The notes: generated by a model not told the origin, from the sequence alone. 64,000 nt of DNA from Streptomyces sp. PH10-H1 (GCF_030063355.1 NZ_JASISZ010000044.1:1-64000), one strand, 5' to 3'; counted from the stretch's first letter, positions 27,135-36,455 are shown. Numbers and translations are program-made.

Positions 27135-28373
27135 TCAGCAAGCACCCAGGAAGTGGAAGCCCGGGCGCGGGTGCATCAGGAAGTCGTGGTGGGAGATGTT
27201 CCACGCGTAGGCCCCGGCCAGCGCGAAGACCACGCGGTCGCCTGCTCGCAGGCCCGGTGCGGGGAACCGGCGGGCGAGGACGTCCTTGGGGGTGCAGAGC
27301 TGGCCGGTGAGGGTGACGTGATCGTGCCGGGCGGCCGGGCGCGGCCAGGGGTGGGGCCAGTGGTCGACGGGGAGGACGGTGCAGGGCTGGTCGTGGCCCT
27401 TGGTTGCCGGGGTGCGCAAGTGGTGGGTGCCGCCGCGCAGGACGGCGAACTCCTCGCCGTGGCTGGGTTTCACGTCCAGGGCCTCGGTGGCGTACCAGCC
27501 GCAGTAGGCGGTCAGGGCGCGGCCCGGTTCGATGCGCAGCAGCAGGCCGGGGTGGGCGGCGGTGAGGCGGTCGAGGCCTTCGCCGTAGGCGGTCCAGTCG
27601 ACGCGGGCGACGGGGTCGGCGTAGTCGACGGTCATGCCGCCGCCGACGTTCACCTCCGGGAGGACGATGCCGTGCCGGGCGGCCAGGCCCGTCGCGAAGG
27701 CGACCACTTCCCCGGCCACGGCGAGTTGCCGCGCCGCGTCGAGGCCGCTGGCGAGGTGGGCGTGAATGCCGCGCAGCTCCAGCTGCGGGTGGCTGCCGTC
27801 GGTGAGCAGCCGGACGGCGCTGTCGGCCTGCGCGGGGTCGAGGCCGAAGGGCGTCGGGCGGCCGCCCATGGCCAGCGAACTGCCCTCCAGGGCGGCGCCC
27901 GGCACCGGCAGGTTGAAGCGGAGCAGGACCGGTACGGTCCTGCCGGGGGGCAGCCGGGCGGCGAGCGCGCCGAGCATGCGCAGCTCGTACTCGCTCTCCA
28001 CGTGGAAGCGTTCGACGCCCAGCTCCAGCGCGGCGGCGATCTCTGCGGGGGTCTTGCCCGGTCCGCCGAAGGCCAGCGGGCGGTTCGGGACCGCCTTGCG
28101 GACGTGGGCCAGTTCGCCGCCGGAGGAGACCTCGTAGCCGTCGACGTACGGGGCGAGCGCGGTCAGGATCTCCGGCTCGGGGTTGGCCTTGGCGGCGTAG
28201 TAGAGCTCGACGCTCTCGGGGAGCGCGGCCCTGACGGCGGCGGCGTGGGCGCGCAGTTCCGTCAGGTCGTAGAGGTAGGCGGGGAGGTCGTCGGCGGCGA
28301 GGTACGCGGCCCGCTCGCGTACCGCGTCGGTGAGCAGCGGGTTCGGCGGGTTCACGGCGTTCGGCGGGTTCAT
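27135..28373 (-). CDS. PLP-dependent decarboxylase of siderophore cluster (PvsE-like)
   Basis: A 412-residue fold-type III (alanine-racemase-like) decarboxylase related to diaminopimelate/ornithine decarboxylases, PvsE and SbnH. The PLP lysine is Lys62 in YYAAKANPEPEIL; further marks are FGGPGKT, HAHLASG, NVGGGMTVDY, RIEPGRAL, the catalytic Cys in QLCTPKDVL, and AGAYAWNISHHDFLMHP. In vibrioferrin synthesis PvsE decarboxylates a citryl-serine to give the ethanolamine part; the same job is inferred here. ATG 28373 overlaps the upstream stop by four bases. It is the last gene of the nine-gene block. The N-terminus has a small NPPN duplication. Confidence 0.88.
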   Translation of the reverse strand: MNPPNAVNPPNPLLTDAVRERAAYLAADDLPAYLYDLTELRAHAAAVRAALPESVELYYAAKANPEPEILTALAPYVDGYEVSSGGELAHVRKAVPNRPLAFGGPGKTPAEIAAALELGVERFHVESEYELRMLGALAARLPPGRTVPVLLRFNLPVPGAALEGSSLAMGGRPTPFGLDPAQADSAVRLLTDGSHPQLELRGIHAHLASGLDAARQLAVAGEVVAFATGLAARHGIVLPEVNVGGGMTVDYADPVARVDWTAYGEGLDRLTAAHPGLLLRIEPGRALTAYCGWYATEALDVKPSHGEEFAVLRGGTHHLRTPATKGHDQPCTVLPVDHWPHPWPRPAARHDHVTLTGQLCTPKDVLARRFPAPGLRAGDRVVFALAGAYAWNISHHDFLMHPRPGFHFLGAC

Positions 28374-30163
28374 CGGGCGCTCCAGGATTCGGTGCGGTCG
28401 GTTCCGTGGATCGACGCTCCGGACAGCACGTCCTCGGCGAGCGGGGAGGGCAGGCGTACGTAACCGGCCTCGCGGTCGGCCTTGCGCTCCCAGCGGGTGA
28501 GCAGATTGGCCTTGGCGGGCAGCGGGACTCCGGCGAGCAGGGCGCTGAGCCGGGGCGGGCAGCCGTGGTCGTCCGCGTACTCGCGCAGGACGGTGCGGAC
28601 CCGCTCCCACAGGGCCGTCTCGGTCTGCGGGTGGAGGTCGGCGAGGGCCGCGAGCAGCTCGGCGACATGGTTGACGAGCAGGCAGTAGATGACGCGGTCC
28701 CAGCCGCGTTCCGCGTCGTACGTCATCGGGGCCGCGACGTCCTCGGGGAGCGCGGCGAGGGTGGCGGCGTGGTGCTCGGGGACGAGCTTGGTGCCCTCCA
28801 GATCGCGGAAGAGGACCTGGACGGGGAAGCCGTCGCCGTCCACACCGATCAGTACGTTCTGCAGATGCGGTTCCAGGACGACGCCGTGGTCGAAGTAGGC
28901 GGCGAGCACCGGCGGTAGGAGCAGCCGCAGATACGCCGTCCACCAGTCGAGGCCGGCCTGCGGGCCCGCCCCGTCGAGGAGCCGGGAGATGTGGGCGGAG
29001 CCGGTGGGGTACTCGTCGGCGACGGCGGCGGCCAGCAGCGGGGTCACACCCGGGCGCAGATGGGCGTCCAGGCCGTCGCGGACGATGACGCCGAAGCCCT
29101 CCAGCAGGCCGATGTCCGGGCGCCCGTCGGCGCCGGGCAGGGCGAGGCTGCGGTAGGCGGGCTCGCGCAGCATGGCGCTGTCGGGGAAACGCGCTGCCAG
29201 ATCGGTGAGGACCGGGTCCAGGAGGCGGGTGAGCGCGACCGCCCCGGACAGCTCGTAGGCGGCGTTCTTCCGGAGGCAGTTGGTGATCCTGATGTTGAGG
29301 CTGAACTTCAGGAACGTGTCGCCGTCGTAGAGGGTGCGGACCGAGGCGGTCGGCGTCGCGGGCGCGTCACCGGTGCCCAGGTCGAGGATGTCGCCGCTGG
29401 CCAGGGCGGCGCGCAGCGCCGGGTGGTCGTGCAGCAGCCCGTACTGCCACGGGTGCGCGGGCAGCAGCCGGTAGCCGGCGGGGACCGGCCGCAGCCGGTC
29501 CAGCGGGTCGGCGGCGCCGGGTTCGCTGCGCTCCTCGGCGATCAGGTGCTCGCGCACGGCGAGGTGACGCAGCGGGAAGGTCGCGCCCGCCTCGGGGGCA
29601 TACGCGGCCCACGACGCCGGGTCCCCGGTGCGCGCCTTGGGGGTGGGGTGGAAACGGTGCCCGAACAGCAGCGACTGCTCGGACACCAGATAGTCAGGGG
29701 CGGGGACCGATTCCCCGGAATCGCGGGGGAGCGACAGGGCGGCGGTGACCCCCTGGTGGCTGGAGGCGATCTGGTCCAGGAACTCCTCGTTGCGCACCCC
29801 GGTACGGAGGGACAGCTCGGCGTGCACGTACTCGGCCAGTCGGTACCAGTCCAGCTCCTTCCACTCGTCCGCATGTTGCTCCGCCACGGGGCCGGTGAAC
29901 CGGTGGGCGCCGAGCAGCGACGTGCGGCGCAGCGCCACGCGCAGGAGCACGCCCGCGCGGGGCAGCCGCAGCAGCAGGCGACCGTCCGCGACTGCGGTCT
30001 GGTGCTCGGGGCCCGAGACCTCGCGGAGCAGGCAGTTGAGGAGGGTGTGGGCCACAACATCGTCGGCTTCGGGAAGTCCGCTGTCGGGAAGCCCGGTGTG
30101 GGGGAGTTCGGCGTGGGCGGAGGACTGCGCGAGGCGCATGGGAAGCGTCATCAACGGCTCCAT
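28370..30163 (-). CDS. NIS siderophore synthetase, IucA/IucC family (PvsD-like)
   Basis: A 597-residue ATP-dependent carboxylate ligase. Motifs of NRPS-independent siderophore synthetases are intact: GHRFHPTPKAR (168-178), AHPWQ (236-240), TASVRTLY (about 272-279), KFSLNIRITN (286-295), then VLEPHLQN, FRDLEGTKL and the C-terminal FhuF-like region (IYCLLVNHVAELL). PvsD couples citrate to serine in vibrioferrin synthesis; here that is inference. ATG 30163 shares one base with the exporter stop (TGATG). A longer in-frame reading up to 31999 is only a shadow through the exporter gene. Confidence 0.92.
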   Translation of the reverse strand: MEPLMTLPMRLAQSSAHAELPHTGLPDSGLPEADDVVAHTLLNCLLREVSGPEHQTAVADGRLLLRLPRAGVLLRVALRRTSLLGAHRFTGPVAEQHADEWKELDWYRLAEYVHAELSLRTGVRNEEFLDQIASSHQGVTAALSLPRDSGESVPAPDYLVSEQSLLFGHRFHPTPKARTGDPASWAAYAPEAGATFPLRHLAVREHLIAEERSEPGAADPLDRLRPVPAGYRLLPAHPWQYGLLHDHPALRAALASGDILDLGTGDAPATPTASVRTLYDGDTFLKFSLNIRITNCLRKNAAYELSGAVALTRLLDPVLTDLAARFPDSAMLREPAYRSLALPGADGRPDIGLLEGFGVIVRDGLDAHLRPGVTPLLAAAVADEYPTGSAHISRLLDGAGPQAGLDWWTAYLRLLLPPVLAAYFDHGVVLEPHLQNVLIGVDGDGFPVQVLFRDLEGTKLVPEHHAATLAALPEDVAAPMTYDAERGWDRVIYCLLVNHVAELLAALADLHPQTETALWERVRTVLREYADDHGCPPRLSALLAGVPLPAKANLLTRWERKADREAGYVRLPSPLAEDVLSGASIHGTDRTESWSAR

Positions 30164-31407
30164 CAAGGGTGCGAGAAGAGAGCGTGTGCGGCGGCTGCGA
30201 CGGTGATCAGGGCGACGGCGGTACCCGCCAGCACGGGCGCGGTCGGTCCGACGACGCTGTTGCCGAGCGCGGCGACCACTCCGGCGGCGACGGCCCCACC
30301 CTTGGAGACGAACTCCAGGGAGCCGAACATCCGGCCCGGCGACCGTCCCTGCACCGCGTCGGCGGCGAGCAGCGACAGACAGACCAGACCGAGCGTGAGC
30401 CCGGCACCGAGCAGGAGCCGGACCGCCGTGAACGTGATCAGCGAACCGGCCACCGCGTGTCCGGCGAGGCCTGCGGCGACCGCCGCGAAACCGAGGGCGA
30501 TACCGAGCCGGGGGCGGCTGCGGAAGGCGGAGTGCACGGGCGCCGCGAAGAGCAGGTAACACAGATGCGGCAGGGCGAAGAGCGCCCCGGAGACGACCGG
30601 GGAGATCCCCGATATTCGGTCCCCGAGCAGGGCGATGAGGTAGGGGAAGGAGATGACGGTCGAGAAGACGAACGCGAACTCGAAGACGTACAACTCCCGC
30701 AGGAGCCTGCGCTGCCCGGCGGCCGGCTGGTGCCGTTCCGCCGGCTGCCCGTCCGCCGGCCGCGATTCCACGGGAGGGCCGACGGCGGTCACGACCGCCT
30801 CGCGCGGCTCCGGCAGCGCCAGCAGCATCGCGGCGGCGCCGAGCGGGAGGAGGGCGAGCAGGGCGTACTGGCGGTGCGGGGACAGCCAGGGGGACAGGCT
30901 TCCGACCACGATGGGGGCGGCGACCAGGGCGGCGCGGGCGCTGCCCTGCATCAGGGTCAGGGCCCACGACAGCCGGGTGCCGTCGAGACCGGCGGCGAGA
31001 TAGCCGTTGGTGGCGGCGAAGGTGCCGCCGAGGATGCCCTGCAGGACGAGGGCGGCCGTGAACGTGGGCAGCGAGTCGGCGGCGCCGGCCAGCAGAAAGG
31101 ACAGCGCCAGCCCGAGCTGGGCCCGCAGCAGCAGCCGTTTGCGGCCGTAACGGTCGGCCAGCCGCCCCCAAAGGGGAGCGGCGAGACCGCCGAAGACCGT
31201 GGGCACGATGTACAGAAGTCCGGCCCAGTGCGCGGTCCTGTCGCCCAGTTCCGGCAGGATCGAGGTCAGATACGGGGGCAGGCCGAGTGCGGCGAACGAG
31301 GCGACGAAGTAGCAGGCCGCCACCGCGTGCACCTGACGGCGCCCCAGCACCGGCGCCGCAGCGGCGGGAATCGTCGCCGCTTCCGCACTCACCGCTTCCG
31401 TACTCAC
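30163..31407 (-). CDS. MFS siderophore exporter (PvsC-like)
   Basis: A 414-residue transporter with about 12 membrane helices (for example YFVASFAALGLPPYL, GLLYIVPTVFGGLAAPLWG, SFLLAGAADSLPTF). MFS motif A is WGRLADRYGRKRLLL. A charged central loop (about residues 185-215, EPREAVVTAVGPPVE) separates the halves. GTG 31407 overlaps the stop of the upstream synthetase (GTGA), and no start upstream of it is plausible. Position between two NIS synthetases is that of pvsC, which exports vibrioferrin. Confidence 0.9.
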   Translation of the reverse strand: MSTEAVSAEAATIPAAAAPVLGRRQVHAVAACYFVASFAALGLPPYLTSILPELGDRTAHWAGLLYIVPTVFGGLAAPLWGRLADRYGRKRLLLRAQLGLALSFLLAGAADSLPTFTAALVLQGILGGTFAATNGYLAAGLDGTRLSWALTLMQGSARAALVAAPIVVGSLSPWLSPHRQYALLALLPLGAAAMLLALPEPREAVVTAVGPPVESRPADGQPAERHQPAAGQRRLLRELYVFEFAFVFSTVISFPYLIALLGDRISGISPVVSGALFALPHLCYLLFAAPVHSAFRSRPRLGIALGFAAVAAGLAGHAVAGSLITFTAVRLLLGAGLTLGLVCLSLLAADAVQGRSPGRMFGSLEFVSKGGAVAAGVVAALGNSVVGPTAPVLAGTAVALITVAAAAHALFSHP

Positions 31408-33236
31408 CGCGAACCAGCCCCGTCCAGCAGGTAGTTCGGGCCCGTCGTGTAGTGCTTGTTGATGTCGGCCGCGCCGGAGCGCTCCTTGCTGAGCAGCGTT
31501 CCCGCGCTGACCATCGCCTTGACGGGCAGCCGCTCGGCTTCCAGCACCCGTTCGCGCAGCACGTCTGCGGGTTCGCCGCCCAGCCGGTCGACCGCCTCGG
31601 TGAGCCGGTCGCGCACCAGGCGCAGCAGTTGATCGAGCGGGGCCCGGCCGTGGGCGGCGAGCCCGAAGGCGTACGAGCCGGCGCACAGATGGACGGTGAT
31701 GGTGGTGAACAGATCGACGAGCGGGTCGTCGGAGGCGCAGAAGATCCGTTCGTCGTCGAACTCGTCGATGCGGGACGGGAGTTCACCGAGCGCCTGGCGC
31801 AGCCGGGCGGTGTTGATGCGCGGCCCGTCGTTGTCCTTGAGGACCAGCCGCAGCCGGGTGGTGCCCGTCCGCCGGTCCCGGTCCAGGGCGAGGGAGATGT
31901 TCTGCTGGTGGGATTCCAGGGCGATCCCGTAACCGAAGAGCGTGGTCTGCCAGTCGAAGAGCAGCGCCAGGAGGCCGTCGAGGAGGGCGACGGGGTCACT
32001 GTCGTAGAAGCGGTCGGCGAGCTGGTCGATCACCAGCCGCCCGCCGGGAGCCTGCGCGAGCAGCGCGGCCATGGGGACGAGTACGGAGTTCTGCAGGTCC
32101 TCCGGGTAGCGGCGCAGCATGACGGCGAGCAGTTCATGTCCGGCGTGGGCGTAGCGCCGCTCGTCGGCGAGCAGCACGGATTCCTGGAAGCGCGGTTCGC
32201 GGGCGATCACCTGGCGCAGCAGGAGCTGGCAGGCGGCGCCGTCGGCGAGGGTGCCGGGCTTGATGGTCCGGCGGTTGCGCAGGCCCAGGGTGGCGGTGGC
32301 CAGCGGCAGTTTGAGGTGCAGCAGCGGATGGGCGCGGTCCGCGAGGGTCCGCATGGAGAGGGTGGGGAGGAGCGCGAGGTGCGGCCGGTCGGCGAGGAAC
32401 GCGCGCCCTTCCAGGCCGGTGGCGCGCAGCGCCTCCGCCAGGGGCCTGCCCACGGTCAGCGGGTGGACGGGGAGCACGGTGTGGCTGTCGCGCAGCTCCG
32501 GCATGCCGAGGGAGGCGGGTGTCGGCCACAGCAGGGAGTACACCTCGCCGGGACCGCCGCAGGACTCGGTCACGGCCTCGCGGGGCAGTACGAGCCAGCG
32601 CGGCGCGACCTCCTGGTGAAACTCCGGTGCGTAGGCGTGCAGTTCGGTCTCGGAGAGTCCGCTGCGGCCGCGCGAGGTCGGATAGACGGGGTGGTCGTGG
32701 AAGGCGGCGAGGGCGTCGAAGCCCAGGCTGCGGGCGTAGGTCCAGTCCGCGGTGTCGGGGCCGTACCGTTTCGCGAGCCGGCCGATCGCCTCTTCGCGCA
32801 CCCGGGCGTGCAGCCGCAGGGTGGCGGTGGTCTGGCGGCACTCCTCGGCGAACGCGTCGAATCCGGCCTGGTCGGCGGGGTCGGCCAGCGCGCGCAACGC
32901 CCTGAGGACGGTGTCGGTGCCGGTGAGTTCCCGCCCGTCGGAGGCGCGCCGCAGCAGTGGCAGCCGGGCGGCGTACTCGCTCTGGAAGCCGTCCTCGGTC
33001 ACCGGGAGCAGCAGCGCGTCCTGGTGGCTGCCGTCCCCGTACGCGTAGGGCAGCCGCAGCCAGCGGCCGTCCGGCTCCTCGACGAGGGTGCTGCGGGTGC
33101 GCAGCCCGACGACGTCCTCACGCAGCAGCGCGCTGAGCACGCGCAGCATCAGCTCCGCCTCGGTGCAGGTGTCGGCACCGCTCTCAGCAGTGGTTTGGGT
33201 GTCGGTGTCGGTACCGGTGTCCGGGAGGCTTGTCAC
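31404..33236 (-). CDS. NIS siderophore synthetase, IucA/IucC family (PvsB-like)
   Basis: A 610-residue second NIS synthetase, clearly of the same family but more diverged in its motifs: DHPVYPTSRGRSG for the GHPxHPxxKxRxG site, LPVHPLTVG in place of HPWQ, TLSMRTLA, HLKLPLATATLGLRN, ALESHQQN and LVLKDNDGPRI. This pattern fits a synthetase that acts on a later, different acceptor than its partner. In vibrioferrin synthesis PvsB is thought to attach the 2-oxoglutarate part; that is transferred by analogy. ATG 33236 overlaps the ATP-grasp stop by four bases. The first 25 residues are a D/T-rich disordered tail. Confidence 0.91.
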   Translation of the reverse strand: MTSLPDTGTDTDTQTTAESGADTCTEAELMLRVLSALLREDVVGLRTRSTLVEEPDGRWLRLPYAYGDGSHQDALLLPVTEDGFQSEYAARLPLLRRASDGRELTGTDTVLRALRALADPADQAGFDAFAEECRQTTATLRLHARVREEAIGRLAKRYGPDTADWTYARSLGFDALAAFHDHPVYPTSRGRSGLSETELHAYAPEFHQEVAPRWLVLPREAVTESCGGPGEVYSLLWPTPASLGMPELRDSHTVLPVHPLTVGRPLAEALRATGLEGRAFLADRPHLALLPTLSMRTLADRAHPLLHLKLPLATATLGLRNRRTIKPGTLADGAACQLLLRQVIAREPRFQESVLLADERRYAHAGHELLAVMLRRYPEDLQNSVLVPMAALLAQAPGGRLVIDQLADRFYDSDPVALLDGLLALLFDWQTTLFGYGIALESHQQNISLALDRDRRTGTTRLRLVLKDNDGPRINTARLRQALGELPSRIDEFDDERIFCASDDPLVDLFTTITVHLCAGSYAFGLAAHGRAPLDQLLRLVRDRLTEAVDRLGGEPADVLRERVLEAERLPVKAMVSAGTLLSKERSGAADINKHYTTGPNYLLDGAGSR

Positions 33237-34426
33237 GGAGTGATCTCCCAGTGCTGCGCGGCGAGGAAGTCCGTGACCACACGGTCGACGGCCTGCCGGT
33301 CGGTGCCCGTGGCCCGCAGGACGCCGAGGTAGTCGCGGTTGGTGTGATGCAGTTCGTGCCGCTCGCCGGTCCCGCGCAGCGGGCGGTAGACCAGCCGGAC
33401 GCCGTCGACCGTCAGCTCGGTGGCGGTGGGAGCGGCGGTCAGGGTGCCGGCGCGCTGCGCGCAGGGGTATTCGAGCCGGGCGTGGCCGTCGTCACGCGCG
33501 CCCAGGTCGGCGGGGAGCGGTTGGCCGAGGTGGACGCGGAGGATGTGTTCGAAGAGCGGGATGCCGAGCAGCCCGGCGAGCAGCAGGTCGCACTGGTCGC
33601 CGATGGCACGGTAGTTGACCTCGATGATGCGCACCCGGCCGTCCTGGACCACGAACTCGGTGTGGCACGCGCCGAACCCGACGCCGAGGGCGTCCAGTTG
33701 GGCGAGGACCTGCGCGACGACCGCCGCCGGGTGGGCCGGGACGAAGGTGAGGCGCTCCTCGATGAAGTAGGGGAGCGGCGAGAGTTCGGTGTGGAATCCG
33801 CCGAGTACGTGCCGGGTGCGGCCGTCGCCGAGCGTCTCCAGCGTGTACAGCTCGCCGGTGAGGTACTCCTCGACCACCAGCGCCGCCTGCGGGCGCCGGG
33901 CCTGGATCTCCTTGCAGCGCAGGACCAGTTCCTCGGACCCGTCGACGAGGACCACGTCCTCGCTGGCCACGCCTTCGCGCGGTTTCACCACGCACGGATA
34001 CGGGACCGGCAGGGCGGTCAGCCCCGCTGGGTCCTCCCCGGCCGGGAGTTCGGTGGACCAGACGGTGTCGGTGCCGGTGGCGGCCAGGTGGCGGCGCATC
34101 TGCGCCTTGTCCTTGGCCCGCAGGGCCGCCTGCCAGGGCTTGGCGGGCAGGCCGAAGTAGTCGGCGGCGAGGGCGGCCTGGGTCTGCAGGTGATCACTGT
34201 TGGTGAAGACCGCGCGGGGGGCGTGGTGGGCGGCGATCCGGGTGATGACGGCACGGAAGTCACTTATGTCGCACTCCAGAACCTCCACCTGGGTGCTGTA
34301 CAGCTCCCGGTGGGCGGCGGGCGAGTCGGTGAGCACGGTGACGTCCAGGCCGAGCCGGGAGGCGGCCGGCAGAAAGCCCTCGGTGACGGAGTCCGTGGGG
34401 TTGAGCGCGAGCAGGTACAGCCGCAT
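33233..34426 (-). CDS. ATP-grasp amino-acid ligase (PvsA-like)
   Basis: A 397-residue ATP-grasp ligase. An N-terminal Rossmann-like part (LYLLALNPTDSVTEGFLPAA) precedes the ATP-grasp fold with ATP ligands in CVVKPREGVASEDVVLV (about 160-175) and VVEEYLTGELYTLE, and the metal site IIEVNYRAIGDQ. In the vibrioferrin operon the first gene, pvsA, codes for such an enzyme and adds the alanine residue. An ATP-grasp enzyme next to two NIS synthetases is the feature that sets pvs apart from staphyloferrin-, aerobactin- and desferrioxamine-type clusters. First of the five biosynthetic genes. Confidence 0.9.
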   Translation of the reverse strand: MRLYLLALNPTDSVTEGFLPAASRLGLDVTVLTDSPAAHRELYSTQVEVLECDISDFRAVITRIAAHHAPRAVFTNSDHLQTQAALAADYFGLPAKPWQAALRAKDKAQMRRHLAATGTDTVWSTELPAGEDPAGLTALPVPYPCVVKPREGVASEDVVLVDGSEELVLRCKEIQARRPQAALVVEEYLTGELYTLETLGDGRTRHVLGGFHTELSPLPYFIEERLTFVPAHPAAVVAQVLAQLDALGVGFGACHTEFVVQDGRVRIIEVNYRAIGDQCDLLLAGLLGIPLFEHILRVHLGQPLPADLGARDDGHARLEYPCAQRAGTLTAAPTATELTVDGVRLVYRPLRGTGERHELHHTNRDYLGVLRATGTDRQAVDRVVTDFLAAQHWEITP

Positions 34427-34464
34427 GGCCGGGTGTCCTCTTCTGGGAACGTGTGGAGGGGGAG

Positions 34465-34494
34465 GGGGCGGGCCGGTGGGGGGCGGCCCGCCCC
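34465..34494 (-). terminator. GC-rich hairpin between binding protein and ligase genes
   Basis: GGGGCGGGCC (34465-34474) and GGCCCGCCCC (34485-34494) form a perfect ten-base stem with a ten-base loop, inside the 84-base gap after the binding-protein gene. It could attenuate transcription between the uptake and biosynthetic halves or stabilise the 3' end of the uptake mRNA. Confidence 0.6.
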
Positions 34495-34510
34495 TCTCAC
34501 ACGGGGGGCG

Positions 34511-35533
34511 TTACTTCGGCAGGTCCACGCCCGCGGCCTTGGCCACGTCGGCGAGCATGCTGGTCGCGGCCTGGACGCCGATGCCGGACATCCAGGTCTC
34601 GTCCGTCACCTTGACGACCTTGTTGTTCTTGACCGCGCCCAGGTCCTTCCAGACCGGGTTGGACTCGACGACGCTCTGCTGCGTCTTGCCCGGGTCGTCG
34701 GAGACGGTGACGAACACCAGATCCGCGTCGGCCTTGTCGATCTGCTCGGGGCCGACCTCCAGCATCGCGCCGTGGACGTCCTGCGAGGCCGGGCGGCGCA
34801 GGCCGATGTCGCTCAGCACGACGCCGCTGAACGAGTCTTTCTGGTAGAGCCGGGTCGGGCCCGCGACGAAGCGGACGACCGACGCGGTCGGCTCCTTGCC
34901 CCCGTTCTTGGCCTTGATGGCCGCACCGAGCTTCCTGGCGCGGTCCTCGTAGGTCTTCAGGGCCGTGGCGGCCTCGTTCTCCCGACCGAGAGCCTTGGCG
35001 TGGACGGCCAGGTTCGCCTTCCACGGGAAGCCGGTGGTCGCGGTGAAGACGGTCGGGGCGATGGCTTTGAGCTTGTCGTAGATCTTCTCGTGGCGGACCT
35101 TGGAGGACAGGATCAGGTCCGGCTTGAGGGAGGCGATCAGCTCCAGGTTGGGCTCGGCGGACGGGCCGACGTCCTTGGTGCCGTCTGTCCTGCCCTTGAG
35201 GTACGCGGGGAAGCCGCCCTCGGACTTCAGGTGCGGCGCGACCGCGCCGACCGGGGTGATGCCGAGCATCGTCACGTCGTCCAGCTCGCCGGTGTCGAGC
35301 ACGACCACGCGCTTGGGCTTGGCGGGGATGGTGGTGCTGCCCATGGCGTGGGTGAGAGTGCGCGGGAATCCGTCGGCGGTGGCGGCGGCGTTCGCCTTGT
35401 CGTCCTTGCCGTTCTTGCCGTTCTTGGCGTCGGTGTCGCTGCCGCAGGCGGCGAGCGCGCCCATGCCGATGACGAGGGCGACGGGCGCGGCGATCAGCCG
35501 GGCGAAGCGGCGGAGCGGGGCTCTGGTGTTCAT
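34511..35533 (-). CDS. Siderophore-binding lipoprotein
   Basis: A 340-residue FecB/FepB-type (cluster A-II) substrate-binding lipoprotein. ATG 35533 gives a signal peptide with twin-Arg-like LRRFARL and lipobox LAAC (Cys30). A lysine/asparagine-rich linker follows (KNGKNGKDDK), then the two lobes (KPKRVVVLDTGELDDVTMLG, PNLELIASLKPDLILSS, YLxx-type C lobe with KADADLVFVTVSDD). It should bind the ferric siderophore outside the membrane and deliver it to the two permeases coded upstream. Equivalent in role to the periplasmic vibrioferrin-binding protein of the pvu genes. Confidence 0.92.
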   Translation of the reverse strand: MNTRAPLRRFARLIAAPVALVIGMGALAACGSDTDAKNGKNGKDDKANAAATADGFPRTLTHAMGSTTIPAKPKRVVVLDTGELDDVTMLGITPVGAVAPHLKSEGGFPAYLKGRTDGTKDVGPSAEPNLELIASLKPDLILSSKVRHEKIYDKLKAIAPTVFTATTGFPWKANLAVHAKALGRENEAATALKTYEDRARKLGAAIKAKNGGKEPTASVVRFVAGPTRLYQKDSFSGVVLSDIGLRRPASQDVHGAMLEVGPEQIDKADADLVFVTVSDDPGKTQQSVVESNPVWKDLGAVKNNKVVKVTDETWMSGIGVQAATSMLADVAKAAGVDLPK

Positions 35534-35609
35534 GAGGGTGGGTGTCCTTGCTTGTACTGGGCAGGAGTTGAGCGGGGGGAGGGGGGACGGATCGGGAGAC
35601 GGTACGGAG

Positions 35610-36455
35610 TCAGGCGGCGGCGTGGCGCCGTGCCCGGCCGCGGGGGACGACGAGCGGGGTGCCGGTCTCGGGGTCGGGGATGACCTGGCAGTCCACATCG
35701 AAGACGGACTTCACCAGGGCCGCGTCGAGCACCTCGGCGGGCGGCCCGGCCGCGGCCAGCCGCCCGTTCTGCAGGACGACCAGGTGGTCGGCGTACCGGG
35801 CGGCCTGCCCGAGGTCGTGCAGCACCATGACGACGGTCCTGCCGGCCTCGGCGTGCAGGTCGGCGACCAGGTCGAGTACGTCGAGCTGGTGCCGCAGGTC
35901 GAGGAACGTGGTGGGCTCGTCGAGGAGCAGCAGCTCGGTGTCCTGGGCCAGGGCCAGCGCGATCCAGGCGCGCTGCCGCTGGCCGCCCGAGAGCTGGTCC
36001 ACCTGCTGGTCGCGCAGCTCCGTGGTGCCGGTGCGTTCCAGCGCCTCGTCGACGGCGGCCTGGTCGGTGGCCGACCAGGGGCTGAGCAGCCGCTGGTGCG
36101 GATAGCGGCCGAGCCGGACCAGCGCCTCGACGGTGATCGCGTCGGGGGTGACCGGCTGTTGCGGCAGCAGACCCATCCGGCGGGCCAGCGAACGGGCCGG
36201 CATCCGGTGGATGTCCGCGCCGTCCAGGGCCACGCTGCCGGCGGCCGGGGCGAGCAGCCGGGTCAGCCCGCGCAGCAGTGTCGACTTGCCGCAGGCGTTG
36301 GGGCCGACGATGGCGGTGATGGCGCCGCCCGGCAGGACGAGGTCCAGGCCGCCGACCACCAGGTGGTCGCCGTAGCGCAGATCGAGGCCGTGCGTGGAGA
36401 GCTGGTTCGAGTGGGGCTGCTTCGAGTGGGGCCGGCGGGCGGCGGGGGCGGTCAT
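35610..36455 (-). CDS. Ferric siderophore ABC transporter ATPase (FecE-like)
   Basis: A 281-residue ATPase of the FepC/FecE group. Walker A is GPNACGKST (51-59), the signature LSGGQRQR at 155-162, Walker B ELLLLDEP with D179/E180, and the H-loop VMVLHDLGQAARYAD. The short N-terminal tail carries two near-identical pieces (RRPHSKQ, PHSNQ). ATG 36455 overlaps the permease stop by four bases. It powers uptake by the two permeases. Confidence 0.94.
   Translation of the reverse strand: MTAPAARRPHSKQPHSNQLSTHGLDLRYGDHLVVGGLDLVLPGGAITAIVGPNACGKSTLLRGLTRLLAPAAGSVALDGADIHRMPARSLARRMGLLPQQPVTPDAITVEALVRLGRYPHQRLLSPWSATDQAAVDEALERTGTTELRDQQVDQLSGGQRQRAWIALALAQDTELLLLDEPTTFLDLRHQLDVLDLVADLHAEAGRTVVMVLHDLGQAARYADHLVVLQNGRLAAAGPPAEVLDAALVKSVFDVDCQVIPDPETGTPLVVPRGRARRHAAA

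Noticed and set aside
28370..31999. A single 1,209-residue fusion of exporter region and NIS synthetase
   Set aside because: The upstream part of this frame is the shadow of the MFS gene; the synthetase starts at ATG 30163, coupled to the exporter stop.
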